This document shows, piece by piece, positions 6,328 to 13,284 of a DNA stretch of 34,046 nucleotides. Made by a program: the position numbers and the translations under genes. Origin of the DNA: a bacterium (GTDB taxonomy: Bacteria; Patescibacteriota; Minisyncoccia; Phycocordibacterales; Phycocordibacteraceae). The stretch's first letter is position 1, and every line of letters starts with the position of its first letter. The stretch spans positions 1 through 34,046 of the forward strand of contig JAJYCP010000005.1 of NCBI GenBank assembly GCA_021778295.1. Reading direction: 5' to 3'. The notes beneath the pieces were generated by a model. That model was given only the letters and a program-made list of their open reading frames with translations. It had not been told where the DNA came from and searched no databases.

Positions 6328-6723
6328 TTAGACTATCTGCGGCAGATAGCAGACCAGCGCCTTGCCGTCTCTGCGCCGCAGCCACACGAGACACCCGTCT
6401 ATTTGCCAGTCCCCTTCCCATCCTTTTTCAAGCACATACCATTCTCCCGTTCGCGCAAGCCTCCGTATCTTTGCCTCATGAAGATTAAGCGATGGTCCGT
6501 ATTCGTCCTGTGTGTTTTTTTCGTCAGGGAATTCGTCAGCAAGAACGGTTTTTACCTCGACAACATGCACGGTGCCGGTTTTCTCAGCAATAAGGTCGAG
6601 CTCTCCTGTTTTACGAGCGACATTACGATCAACTATTTTAAATCCATGCCGCCGCAAGTATTCCGCGGCAACCCGTTCCCCCAAAGCACCAATCTCTTTC
6701 CGACTTTTAATTGAAATGTCCAC
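6328..6723 (-). CDS. YraN family endonuclease-like protein (UPF0102)
   Basis: A 131-residue protein of the YraN/UPF0102 family, which has a restriction-endonuclease-like fold and is often found near ribosome or replication genes. The N-terminal helix GALGERVAAEYLRRHGF is typical. The core carries GELDLIA (40-46) and VHVVEVKT (52-59), which give the acidic-acidic-ExK arrangement of PD-(D/E)XK nucleases (Glu41, Asp43, Glu56, Lys58). The start appears to be GTG at 6723. The cellular role of the family is not settled, and nuclease activity is inferred from the fold. tRNA-Pro follows on the same strand. Confidence 0.9.
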   Translation of the reverse strand: MDISIKSRKEIGALGERVAAEYLRRHGFKIVDRNVARKTGELDLIAEKTGTVHVVEVKTVLADEFPDEKNTQDEYGPSLNLHEAKIRRLARTGEWYVLEKGWEGDWQIDGCLVWLRRRDGKALVCYLPQIV

Positions 6724-6798
6724 GGCCTTTAGAAATACGGCTCATTTACTGAGTATACTCTAGGATTAATAATTTTTCTCATCACAGACATGTGTCCT

Positions 6799-6828
6799 TT
6801 ATCCCCACTATGAACATGTTTATCCACT
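6799..6828 (+). other. Two DnaA-box-like 9-mers in an AT-rich spacer
   Basis: The gene-free spacer 6724-6926 is clearly AT-rich compared with its surroundings. It contains TTATCCCCA (6799-6807) and TTATCCACT (6820-6828), each one base from the DnaA box consensus TTATCCACA, in the same orientation and 21 bp apart (two helical turns). About 1 kb further on is a parS-like cluster. No dnaA or dnaN gene is in the window, so an origin is only a possibility. Confidence 0.3.
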
Positions 6829-6854
6829 TTTAGACACATAATGAAAAGACATGC

Positions 6855-6879
6855 AAAAATGGCTAATTTTAGCCATTTT
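6855..6879 (-). terminator. Terminator of the tRNA-Arg/tRNA-Gly unit
   Basis: On the minus strand AAAATGGCTA pairs with TAGCCATTTT and runs into TTTTTGC. It lies about 50 bp downstream of the tRNA-Gly(GCC) 3' end. A closely related stem (AAATGGCTTA/TAAGCCATTT) occurs at 16100-16132. Confidence 0.7.
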
Positions 6880-6926
6880 CATATGGAAACTGTAGTACTA
6901 AGTAGTTTAGCGCACGCATGTCTCGG

Positions 6927-6997
6927 TGCGGGTAGGGAGAATCGAACTCCCATCATCTGATTGGCAACCAGATGTTCTACCATTGAACCATACCCGC
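6927..6997 (-). tRNA. tRNA-Gly (anticodon GCC)
   Basis: The minus strand folds with acceptor GCGGGTA/TACCCGC, anticodon stem TCTGG/TCAGA around TTGCCAA (anticodon GCC), and T-arm GGGAG-TTCGATT-CTCCC. The discriminator is A and the next bases are CCG, so CCA is not encoded. It shares the unusual discriminator A with tRNA-Gly(TCC). It lies 41 bp downstream of tRNA-Arg on the same strand, so the two are probably co-transcribed. No 3'-end duplication is seen downstream. Confidence 0.95.
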
Positions 6998-7038
6998 TTC
7001 AGACGGAATACTACCATGTCCTCCATTTTCATTTCCAG

Positions 7039-7110
7039 TGCCCTCGCCAGGATTCGAACCCGGAACGTCTGATCCGAAGTCAGATGTGATATCCATTTCA
7101 CCACGAGGGC
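7039..7110 (-). tRNA. tRNA-Arg (anticodon TCG)
   Basis: The minus strand folds with acceptor GCCCTCG/CGAGGGC, anticodon stem TCTGA/TCAGA around CTTCGGA (anticodon TCG), and T-arm CCGGG-TTCGAAT-CCTGG. The discriminator is A and CCA is not encoded. A TATAGT box on the minus strand (7121-7126 on the plus strand) lies about 10 nt upstream and may be the promoter of this tRNA pair, divergent from the CCA-adding enzyme gene. Confidence 0.95.
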
Positions 7111-7183
7111 GTGTCTGCATACTATACCAAGTGAGCGAGTTCCAGGCTTCATACGAGTTTACGACACGTGGTAGTATCACGCC

Positions 7184-8656
7184 ATGCGCTCTCTCATTCA
7201 AAATATTCCGAAAGAGGTTCTATCGGTAGAAGCGACTCTTCGCGAGAAAGGTTTTGAAGCATATCTTGTCGGCGGATGCGTCCGCGACCTCATTATCGGC
7301 AAGGAACCGAAGGACTGGGATATCACCACCAATGCCACACCAGAGCAGATCCAGGCCGTATTCCCGGACTCTTTCTACGAAAACGACTACGGGACGGTCG
7401 GGGTGAAGACCGGTTCAGAGGATCCGCGCCTCGCTATCGTGGAAGTGACTCCCTACCGCACCGAGTCCGGGTATTCCGACAAGCGCCGGCCGGACAAAGT
7501 TGAATTCGGCACTTCCCTCCTTGAGGATCTCGCGCGGCGGGATTTCACCATCAATGCCATCGCACTCGATGATTCTAAAGGACATATAGTCGATCCCTAT
7601 GACGGTCAAAAGGACATAAAGGACAAAATAGTACGGACTGTCGGCGCTCCGTCTGAGCGTTTTAACGAAGATGCGCTACGAATGCTTCGCGCAGTTCGTT
7701 TTGTTGCCGAACTTGGATTCGGAATAGATGGCGATACTGCTGCTGCAATAAGCGAAAATAACAAGCATTTAAGCAACGTTTCACGTGAAAGAGTTCGGGA
7801 TGAGCTTGTAAGAATACTCAATTCAAATCAACCGATGAATGCCCTCGTTCTCGCGCAGCAACTCGGTATTCTTGTGTTTATAGCACCGGATATCATGCGC
7901 GGTATTGGCGTTGATCAGAACCAGGCGCATAGTTATGACGTTTTTGGGCATCTTATGCGAACGATGCAGCACGCTGCAGACAAAAACTGGAACTTTGATA
8001 TACGACTCGCCGGACTTTTCCACGATATATCAAAACCAGAAACGCGTCGATGGTCTGATGAGAAGAATGACTGGACATTCCATGGACACGAGGTTGTTGG
8101 TTCACGTGTAACAAAGAAAATACTTGAGGATTTGCACTTTTCACGCGAAACAATTGAAAAGGTCGTAAAACTTGTGCGCTGGCACATGTTTTTTTCGGAT
8201 CCAGAACAAATAACACTTTCTGCAGTTCGAAGGATGATAAAGAACGTTGGAGAAGAGAACATATGGGACCTTTTAAACCTTCGTATCTGTGACCGTATCG
8301 GTACGGGAAGACCGAAAGAACAACCGTTCCGATTCAGAAAATATAAAGCCATGGTTGAACAAGCGCTTCGTGATCCGATTTCAGTATCTATGCTCAAAAC
8401 GGATGGAAAACGCATAATGGACCTATTCAACGAGAAACCGGGGCCAAAAATAGGTTATGTACTTCACGCTCTCCTTGAGGAAGTATTGGATAATCCGGAT
8501 ATGAATACAGAAGAATATATCGATAAGCGTACAAAAGAGCTTCTATCTATGCCTGAGGATACTCTCCGGGAGCTGGGTGAGGCAGGTAAAAAGCGTCGTG
8601 AAGCGGCAGAAGATGAGGAAATAAAGCAAATAATGGAGAAACACCACGTTTGTTAA
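7184..8656 (+). CDS. cca: CCA tRNA nucleotidyltransferase (class II) with HD domain
   Basis: Adds or repairs the 3'-CCA of tRNAs, which is needed here because none of the four tRNA genes encodes CCA. The 490-residue protein has the class II head motif LVGGCVRDLIIG with catalytic Asp44 and Asp46 in KDWDI, LARRDFTINAIA (116-127), and ERFNEDALRMLRAVRF (158-173). A following HD domain contains LAGLFHDISKPETRRW. A poly(A) polymerase of the same family cannot be fully excluded. A TAGTAT box (7172-7177) ends 6 nt before the ATG, so the mRNA may be leaderless. From about 7620 the codon use becomes more AT-rich, and three parS-like 16-mers lie in that part. Confidence 0.92.
   Translation: MRSLIQNIPKEVLSVEATLREKGFEAYLVGGCVRDLIIGKEPKDWDITTNATPEQIQAVFPDSFYENDYGTVGVKTGSEDPRLAIVEVTPYRTESGYSDKRRPDKVEFGTSLLEDLARRDFTINAIALDDSKGHIVDPYDGQKDIKDKIVRTVGAPSERFNEDALRMLRAVRFVAELGFGIDGDTAAAISENNKHLSNVSRERVRDELVRILNSNQPMNALVLAQQLGILVFIAPDIMRGIGVDQNQAHSYDVFGHLMRTMQHAADKNWNFDIRLAGLFHDISKPETRRWSDEKNDWTFHGHEVVGSRVTKKILEDLHFSRETIEKVVKLVRWHMFFSDPEQITLSAVRRMIKNVGEENIWDLLNLRICDRIGTGRPKEQPFRFRKYKAMVEQALRDPISVSMLKTDGKRIMDLFNEKPGPKIGYVLHALLEEVLDNPDMNTEEYIDKRTKELLSMPEDTLRELGEAGKKRREAAEDEEIKQIMEKHHVC
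7777..7792. promoter_or_regulatory. parS-like site 1 (inside cca)
   Basis: CGTTTCACGTGAAAGA matches 14 of 16 bases of the ParB-binding consensus TGTTTCACGTGAAACA. It lies inside the coding region and uses the codons TCA-CGT-GAA for Ser-Arg-Glu. Confidence 0.5.
8098..8113. promoter_or_regulatory. parS-like site 2 (inside cca)
   Basis: TGGTTCACGTGTAACA matches 14 of 16 bases of the parS consensus and keeps the central TCACGTG. It is 321 bp from site 1. Confidence 0.45.
8137..8152. promoter_or_regulatory. parS-like site 3 (inside cca)
   Basis: CTTTTCACGCGAAACA matches 13 of 16 bases of the parS consensus, with a T-to-C change in the centre. It lies 39 bp from site 2. Taken alone it would be weak. 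Confidence 0.3.
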
Positions 8657-8731
8657 TTGCGCGTAAAACAAGTCGCCCGTCCCATCCCCGCTGCAAAGCA
8701 GTCGGGGCATTCTGGCCGATCCAAGTAAAAT

Positions 8732-8747
8732 TGTTCCACGTGGAACA
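8732..8747. promoter_or_regulatory. parS-like site 4 (perfect palindrome)
   Basis: TGTTCCACGTGGAACA is a perfect 16-bp palindrome and a known form of the ParB-binding parS site in other bacteria (the GTTCCACGTGGAAC core). It is intergenic, 76 bp after cca, and is the strongest site of the cluster. Confidence 0.75.
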
Positions 8748-8755
8748 TTGAAAAC

Positions 8756-8838
8756 AAAAAACCGCCCTAAGCGGTTGGATAAAAAGGAGCGGGGGCGTAA
8801 ATGATAGGTATCCAACCAGAGAGTAAGGGCGGTTTTTT
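8756..8838. terminator. Long hairpin between two parS-like sites
   Basis: An outer 13-bp perfect stem, aaaaaaccgccct (8756-8768) with agggcggtttttt (8826-8838), encloses an 8-bp stem, ggttggat (8773-8780) with atccaacc (8810-8817), and a 29-nt loop. A and T tracts at the ends fit a bidirectional terminator for the convergent cca and xth genes. The loop contains aaggag followed by an ATG, so a small structured RNA or a leader is a less likely alternative. Confidence 0.6.
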
Positions 8839-8847
8839 AACACCAGC

Positions 8848-8863
8848 GCTTTCACGTGGAACA
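8848..8863. promoter_or_regulatory. parS-like site 5
   Basis: GCTTTCACGTGGAACA matches 13 of 16 bases of the parS consensus and keeps CACGTGGAACA exactly as in site 4. It lies just past the long hairpin. The remaining spacer up to the end of xth shows nothing further except the small terminator at 8989. Confidence 0.45.
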
Positions 8864-8988
8864 CCGTGCGCAGTCATTGATGCGGATCGCCGCGGCGTAA
8901 GCAGGTGTCTCGATAGGCGCGCTGATAACGGACAGAACAACAAAGAACTTCCTGCCCTCCTACAAAGATATACTTATAAAAGACAATG

Positions 8989-9018
8989 TAAAGGACATGC
9001 TGTGGACAGTGTCCTTTA
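8989..9018. terminator. Hairpin between cca and xth
   Basis: taaaggaca (8989-8997) pairs with tgtccttta (9010-9018) around a 12-nt loop. It overlaps the last codon of the minus-strand exonuclease gene. The stem is modest and there is no long T run, so this is a tentative call. Confidence 0.4.
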
Positions 9019-9786
9019 TAGTGCGAGCGTTATCGAAAGAGGGCAGTGATCTGAGCCATGGATGTCAGCGTGGATTTCGGCTTTTCTGAGGTGCCGCATG
9101 AACTCACTTGCAATGAAAAAATAATCAATACGCCAGCCAATATTCCGATCGCGTGCGTGAGTCTTCATGTCCCAGTACGTATACGCGTGCGCCAGAGTGG
9201 GATGGAAATGACGAAATGAATCGATATAACCGGCACGCATCACTTCATCAATCCACGCACGTTCTTCGGGAAGAAAACCGGTATTCCCCTCATTTTCTTT
9301 TGGGCGCGCGAGGTCTATCGTTTCGTGGGCGGTATTCACATCCCCGCAAAATATGACCGGTTTTTTCTCGCGAAGCTTCTCTGCGAATGCGAGAAAAGCG
9401 TCATAGAAACGCATTTTGTAATCAAGCCGTTCGGGGCCCTGCCCCCCGTTGGGGAAGTACGCATTCAGCAACCAAAAATCTTCGTATTCCGCACCAACGA
9501 GCCGCCCCTCCTGATCAAACTCTCTGATGCCCATGCCATAGATAACGGACAGCGGCTCAATTTTTGAATAAATCGCAACGCCGCTGTAGCCTTTTTTGAC
9601 CTGTGAAGAAGAAAAGAAAGAGGAGAAACCGGCGCCATCGCGCATGGCATCCGGAACCTGTTCCGGGTGCGCCTTGGTCTCTTGCAGGCAGAATATATCG
9701 GGTTTCGTCCCTTTTAAAAATGCTTCCCAATAACCGTTTTTCCCGAGTGATCGGATCCCGTTCACATTCCAAGAGACAATTTTCAT
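9016..9786 (-). CDS. xth: Exodeoxyribonuclease III / AP endonuclease
   Basis: Base-excision repair enzyme that cuts DNA at abasic sites and removes 3' blocking groups. The 256 residues match the ExoIII family throughout: MKIVSWNVNGIRS at the start, CLQETK with catalytic Glu36, YFPNGGQGPERLDYK, GDVNTAHETIDLARPK, WRIDYFF and the C-terminal GSDHCPL with the catalytic Asp-His pair. The ATG at 9786 gives the canonical N-terminus. It is convergent with cca and lies downstream of the Xer recombinase gene on the same strand with a 27-bp gap, so the two may be co-transcribed. Confidence 0.96.
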   Translation of the reverse strand: MKIVSWNVNGIRSLGKNGYWEAFLKGTKPDIFCLQETKAHPEQVPDAMRDGAGFSSFFSSSQVKKGYSGVAIYSKIEPLSVIYGMGIREFDQEGRLVGAEYEDFWLLNAYFPNGGQGPERLDYKMRFYDAFLAFAEKLREKKPVIFCGDVNTAHETIDLARPKENEGNTGFLPEERAWIDEVMRAGYIDSFRHFHPTLAHAYTYWDMKTHARDRNIGWRIDYFFIASEFMRHLRKAEIHADIHGSDHCPLSITLAL

Positions 9787-9813
9787 GCGGGTATTGTATA
9801 CCTTCCGTACGTG

Positions 9814-10713
9814 CTACGTGCGATTTTTCCCGTGGTATTTCTTATGAATTTCGTGCAGATGGGTATCGGTGACATGGGTGTATATCTGGGTAGTATTGAT
9901 AGAGGCATGACCGAGAAGCTGCTGGACGGAGCGGATATCGGCGCCATTGCTCAGAAGGTCGGTTGCAAAAGAATGGCGCAGTACATGGGGCGTAACTTTT
10001 TTCGTAATCCCCGCTTTTGTCGCGGCGCGTTTGATGATGCGTTCAATGGAACGAGGCGTAAGACGCGACGGAATCTGGGTACCGGTTGGAATATTCACGA
10101 AGAGCGCATCCGCCATATCTTTACGCGCCTTGAGATATGCAACAACGGCGCTTTTAGCGGCATCCGAAAGAAAAACAACACGCACTTTCTCGCCCTTGCC
10201 GCGTACCGAGAAGGAATCCCGCGCAAGATCCAGATCAGTATCAAGCGCGCACAGTTCGGAGACGCGCAGTCCGGTGGAGAAAAGCATCTCAAGTATCGCG
10301 GTATCGCGCAGATCTCTTTCCTCGGTTCCGTGCGCGGACTTCAAGAGGCGCTCAAGCTCGGCGCTCGTGATGAGGTCGAGTTCGCGCTCAGGGAGTTTTG
10401 CCAGCTCAATGCGTTCGGGCGAAATGCATTCGATCTCGCGCTTGCGCAAGAATTTGAGAAACGCACGAAGCGCGATCATGTAGTAATTCTGCGTTCGGCG
10501 TTTCATACCGCCGCCGCTAGTACCCGGTTGGCGGTTCAACCACTGGCGAAACTCGCGTATATTCTGTTCGGTAATGTCGGTGACCCTCCTAACGCCCGTT
10601 TGCGCAAAATAACGCGTAAGATAATGATCATAATTCTCGATAGTCTTCACCGCACGGCCCCGTTCAATCTCGATATACTCGAGAAATTGCCGTTTCGCAG
10701 CCTCAGCTTCCAT
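9814..10713 (-). CDS. XerC/XerD-type tyrosine recombinase
   Basis: Site-specific recombinase that resolves chromosome dimers at dif, or acts in integration. The 299-residue protein from the ATG at 10713 has an N-terminal SAM-like core-binding domain (FLEYIEIERGRAVKTIENY) and a catalytic domain. Counting from the upstream GTG at 10731, Arg156 (TGLRVSEL), Lys179 (RGKGEKVR), His249 and Arg252 (PHVLRHSF), His275 (LLGHASI) and Tyr284 (TQIYTH) are all present. Size and motifs match XerC/D/XerA better than phage integrases. A minus-strand TATACT box lies 6 nt before this ATG, favouring it over the GTG and suggesting a leaderless mRNA. Many such genomes appear to use a single Xer protein. Confidence 0.92.
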   Translation of the reverse strand: MEAEAAKRQFLEYIEIERGRAVKTIENYDHYLTRYFAQTGVRRVTDITEQNIREFRQWLNRQPGTSGGGMKRRTQNYYMIALRAFLKFLRKREIECISPERIELAKLPERELDLITSAELERLLKSAHGTEERDLRDTAILEMLFSTGLRVSELCALDTDLDLARDSFSVRGKGEKVRVVFLSDAAKSAVVAYLKARKDMADALFVNIPTGTQIPSRLTPRSIERIIKRAATKAGITKKVTPHVLRHSFATDLLSNGADIRSVQQLLGHASINTTQIYTHVTDTHLHEIHKKYHGKNRT

Positions 10714-10787
10714 GGGGACAGTATAACGCACGCAATATTGTGCGACACTTGCATATATGAATAAGCCGTGGTAAGGTGGTGAAATCC

Positions 10788-11054
10788 ATGCTTACCACAA
10801 AGAAAAAGGCGGCAGTCATAAAGAATACCGCCCGTCATGATACGGACACCGGTTCTCCGGATGTGCAGGTTGCGCTTCTCTCGAAACAGATCGACGAACT
10901 CGCCAAGCATCTCAAGAAGAACCCGAAAGATTTTCACTCGCGTCGCGGCCTTCTCCAGATGGTCGCCGATCGCCGAACGCATTTGCGCTATCTTGAGACG
11001 AACGACAAACGCCGCTACAGCGCGGTCGTAAAAAAGCTTGGTTTGAAGAAGTAA
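10788..11054 (+). CDS. rpsO: 30S ribosomal protein S15
   Basis: Primary 16S rRNA-binding protein of the 30S platform. The 88-residue product has the family's normal length and sequence, with DTGSPDVQVALLSKQI, HSRRGLLQMVADRR and LRYLETNDKRRY. The ATG at 10788 is chosen because aaggtggt lies 8 nt upstream, the clearest Shine-Dalgarno sequence in the window. Upstream in-frame GTGs at 10776 and 10779 overlap that site. It is divergent from the Xer gene. Confidence 0.97.
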   Translation: MLTTKKKAAVIKNTARHDTDTGSPDVQVALLSKQIDELAKHLKKNPKDFHSRRGLLQMVADRRTHLRYLETNDKRRYSAVVKKLGLKK

Positions 11055-11098
11055 CCCGGGAGCGAGGGGTGCGTGCGGTCAGGTGGTAAGATAGGGAA

Positions 11099-11127
11099 GC
11101 GGCATTCCGCCGCGTTTTATTCAGTTT
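11099..11127 (+). terminator. Possible terminator after rpsO
   Basis: The small stem gcggc (11099-11103) and gccgc (11109-11113) is followed by gttttattcagtttt. The stem is short, but the T-rich tail is long. The rest of the spacer to 11165 is AT-rich and may hold the promoter of the next gene. Confidence 0.5.
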
Positions 11128-11164
11128 TTTTATATTATTTGCGTTTGCATAAGCATTTATTTCT

Positions 11165-11680
11165 ATGGCAGTCATCAAACATCCGGCGCAGCGCGTAGGG
11201 GTATTCATCGATACTCAGAATCTCTACCACAGCGCCAAGCATCTCTATAAAGCGCGGGTTAATTTCGGTAAAATCCTCGAGGAGGCCGTCGGCGGCCGTA
11301 TTCTTGTGCGTGCCATCGCCTACGTCATTTCAACCGAAAGCGGCGAGGAGAAAAACTTCTTCGAAGCGCTCACCAAGATGGGCATAGAGACGAAAGTGAA
11401 AGATCTCCAGATATTCGCCGACGGCGCGAAGAAAGCCGACTGGGACGTCGGGCTCGCTATTGACGCGGTCAAGCTTGCGCCAAAACTCGATACGGTCGTT
11501 CTTGTGACCGGCGACGGCGACTTTATCCCGCTCATCCAATACCTCGACATGAATGAAGGATGCCAAGTCGAAGTCATTTCTTTTGGGAAATCTTCTTCGG
11601 GCAAGCTGAAGGAAGCGGCCCATGCGTTCACCGATTTGTGCGACGATCCGCACAAGTTCACTATCGCATCACGCGGATAA
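11165..11680 (+). CDS. NYN domain protein (LabA/DUF88 family)
   Basis: A 171-residue protein with a PIN-like NYN nuclease fold. VGVFIDTQNLYHSAK holds the first acidic residue (Asp16), KADWDVGLAIDAVKL holds Asp94 and Asp100, and VVLVTGDGDFIPLI holds Asp117 and Asp119. These conserved aspartates form the presumed metal-binding site. Family members are thought to act as RNases, but the substrate is unknown here. The gene stands alone between rpsO and an unknown membrane-protein gene. There is no clear ribosome binding site before the ATG. Confidence 0.88.
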   Translation: MAVIKHPAQRVGVFIDTQNLYHSAKHLYKARVNFGKILEEAVGGRILVRAIAYVISTESGEEKNFFEALTKMGIETKVKDLQIFADGAKKADWDVGLAIDAVKLAPKLDTVVLVTGDGDFIPLIQYLDMNEGCQVEVISFGKSSSGKLKEAAHAFTDLCDDPHKFTIASRG

Positions 11681-11721
11681 CTCGCTGCAGGGCGCACCAG
11701 ATGCGCTACTATGAGTAACGA

Positions 11722-12888
11722 ATGGATACGAATACATCCGTAGCACATAACGCTCCCGAGGAGGAACAGCCGAAGAAGTATATCCGTACATTCGAGAGCG
11801 ACATGGCGACCCTTCAGAAGGGAGGTGTCCCCGATCTCACCCCGTTTGCCGGAAGTTCTCCAGCGGCGGTCGAAGCCGCCGCTCGCCCCTCACCGGCCGT
11901 GGAGATTCCGGCTCCGGCACAAACTCCCGCACCGCCTACGGCTCCCCAAACTCCCGTGCCAAAGCTGGAACCGTTGCCGCGACCTGAGCCCCCTGTGGCG
12001 GCGCCGCCTCCGGCGAAGCCCAATCCGGCTGAAACCTACGCAAGTGATTTTTCAGACCGGATGAAAGAAGCCCATGCCTCAACCCTGACGGTACTCGCGG
12101 CAGAGGAGGATTCGGCACCGCGCGCTCCCCAGAAGATGGAACAGAAGTCAGCCCATACCGGTCTCTACGTTTCCGTCGGCGTGGCACTTCTTGTCGCGGG
12201 CGCGGCGGGCGTGTACGCCGCCTATGTGCGCTATCACGCCAATACGGCGCCAGTCGCCATCGCGCCGGCAGTTGTAGCGCCGATATTCGTCGACGAACGC
12301 GAACAAGTTTCAGGTACGGGATCCGTGCTTGCGAACGCGATCGAACAATCGGTTACTCGCCCGGTGCAGGGTGTCGTTCGGCTTCTATACCTCGCAAACG
12401 CAACGACCACGGACAATAACGTGTTTCTCGCACTCAACGTGTCGGCTCCCGATATCCTTCTACGCAACGTGAACGCCATGGGCGGCATGACCGGCATCAT
12501 AAATGTGAACGGCGCGCAAAGCCCCTTTTTCATACTTTCCGTCGCCTCCTATAGCGATACGTTTGCCGGCATGCTTTCGTGGGAGAGTACGATGCCGAGC
12601 TCGCTCGCCGCGTTCTTTCCTCCTTATGCACATACGACTGCAACGACGACCGCGACAACGACTTCGACAGCGAAGCAAAAAACGGCGGCATCGGGTACCT
12701 CAAGTCCGCAGCCGGGTTTCCAAGATGAGGTCGTGAGCAACCACGATGTGCGCGTCTACCGCGACGCTTCGGGACGGAGCGTTCTTCTCTACGGCTATTG
12801 GAATCAGAGTACCCTCATCATCGCGCGCGATGGCGCCGCGTTTTCCGAGATAGTGCAGCGGCTCGCGACATCACGCGCGCAGAACTGA
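11722..12888 (+). CDS. Unknown single-pass membrane protein with Pro-rich N-terminus
   Basis: A 388-residue protein that I do not assign to a family. The N-terminal segment KKYIRTFESDMATLQKGG (18-35) looks like a conserved short motif. It is followed by a Pro/Ala-rich disordered stretch (about 45-105), one transmembrane helix (about 147-169, VSVGVALLVAGAAGVYAAY) and an outer domain of about 210 residues with a Thr-rich insert. The layout suggests a cytoplasmic tail, a single membrane pass and an exported globular domain. TACTAT (11707-11712) ends 9 nt before the ATG, so the mRNA is probably nearly leaderless. The next gene follows within 25 bp. Confidence 0.75.
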   Translation: MDTNTSVAHNAPEEEQPKKYIRTFESDMATLQKGGVPDLTPFAGSSPAAVEAAARPSPAVEIPAPAQTPAPPTAPQTPVPKLEPLPRPEPPVAAPPPAKPNPAETYASDFSDRMKEAHASTLTVLAAEEDSAPRAPQKMEQKSAHTGLYVSVGVALLVAGAAGVYAAYVRYHANTAPVAIAPAVVAPIFVDEREQVSGTGSVLANAIEQSVTRPVQGVVRLLYLANATTTDNNVFLALNVSAPDILLRNVNAMGGMTGIINVNGAQSPFFILSVASYSDTFAGMLSWESTMPSSLAAFFPPYAHTTATTTATTTSTAKQKTAASGTSSPQPGFQDEVVSNHDVRVYRDASGRSVLLYGYWNQSTLIIARDGAAFSEIVQRLATSRAQN

Positions 12889-12911
12889 TACTCTGCTATC
12901 ATCTGCGCACA

Positions 12912-13271
12912 ATGCATAAACACATGAAGACAGAACATTTCAAGCAGAAACTTTTAGCGGAAAAGGAAAAACTGGAGACGGAGATGGGAAGCGTCGGACG
13001 CAAGAACCCGGCGGTGCCAAACGATTGGGAGCTTGCGCCCTCTGAAACAGGTATGGAATCGGACATTATCGACCAAGCCGATGCGCTGCTAAACCGAGAA
13101 AACAGTGCGGCCATCCTCGCCGACCTGGAAGCGCGGTACGACAGCGTTCTCGCGGCTCTTTCAAGAATCGAGAAGGGGACGTACGGGAAATGCGAAGTAT
13201 GCGCGCAGGAAATAGAGGAGGCTCGCCTTGAGGCCGATGCCGCAAGCACAACCTGCGTCACGCATTTATAA
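12912..13271 (+). CDS. TraR/DksA-type zinc-finger protein
   Basis: A 119-residue protein with the DksA/TraR layout: an N-terminal coiled coil (about residues 10-90) and a C-terminal zinc finger. The finger begins GTYGKCEVC (Cys94, Cys97) and ends TTCVTH (Cys115, His118), so the usual fourth cysteine is a histidine, and the chain stops one residue later. Proteins of this family bind the RNA polymerase secondary channel and affect rRNA and stress transcription. That role is inferred here, and the RLEADAAST segment matches the family. A second ATG at 12924 is possible. TATCAT (12897-12902) lies 9 nt before the chosen ATG. Confidence 0.85.
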   Translation: MHKHMKTEHFKQKLLAEKEKLETEMGSVGRKNPAVPNDWELAPSETGMESDIIDQADALLNRENSAAILADLEARYDSVLAALSRIEKGTYGKCEVCAQEIEEARLEADAASTTCVTHL

Positions 13272-13284
13272 ATAATACATACTT

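Noticed and set aside
8801-9049. 82-codon plus-strand frame with aaggag upstream, between cca and xth
   Set aside because: It starts inside a hairpin loop, runs through a terminator stem and a parS-like site, and overlaps the end of xth. The protein has no recognisable domain and is rich in Arg and Cys from structured DNA, so I do not call it a gene.
9811-10764. Long plus-strand open frame opposite the Xer recombinase
   Set aside because: It mirrors the coding frame of a well-supported recombinase on the other strand, and its translation shows no family features.
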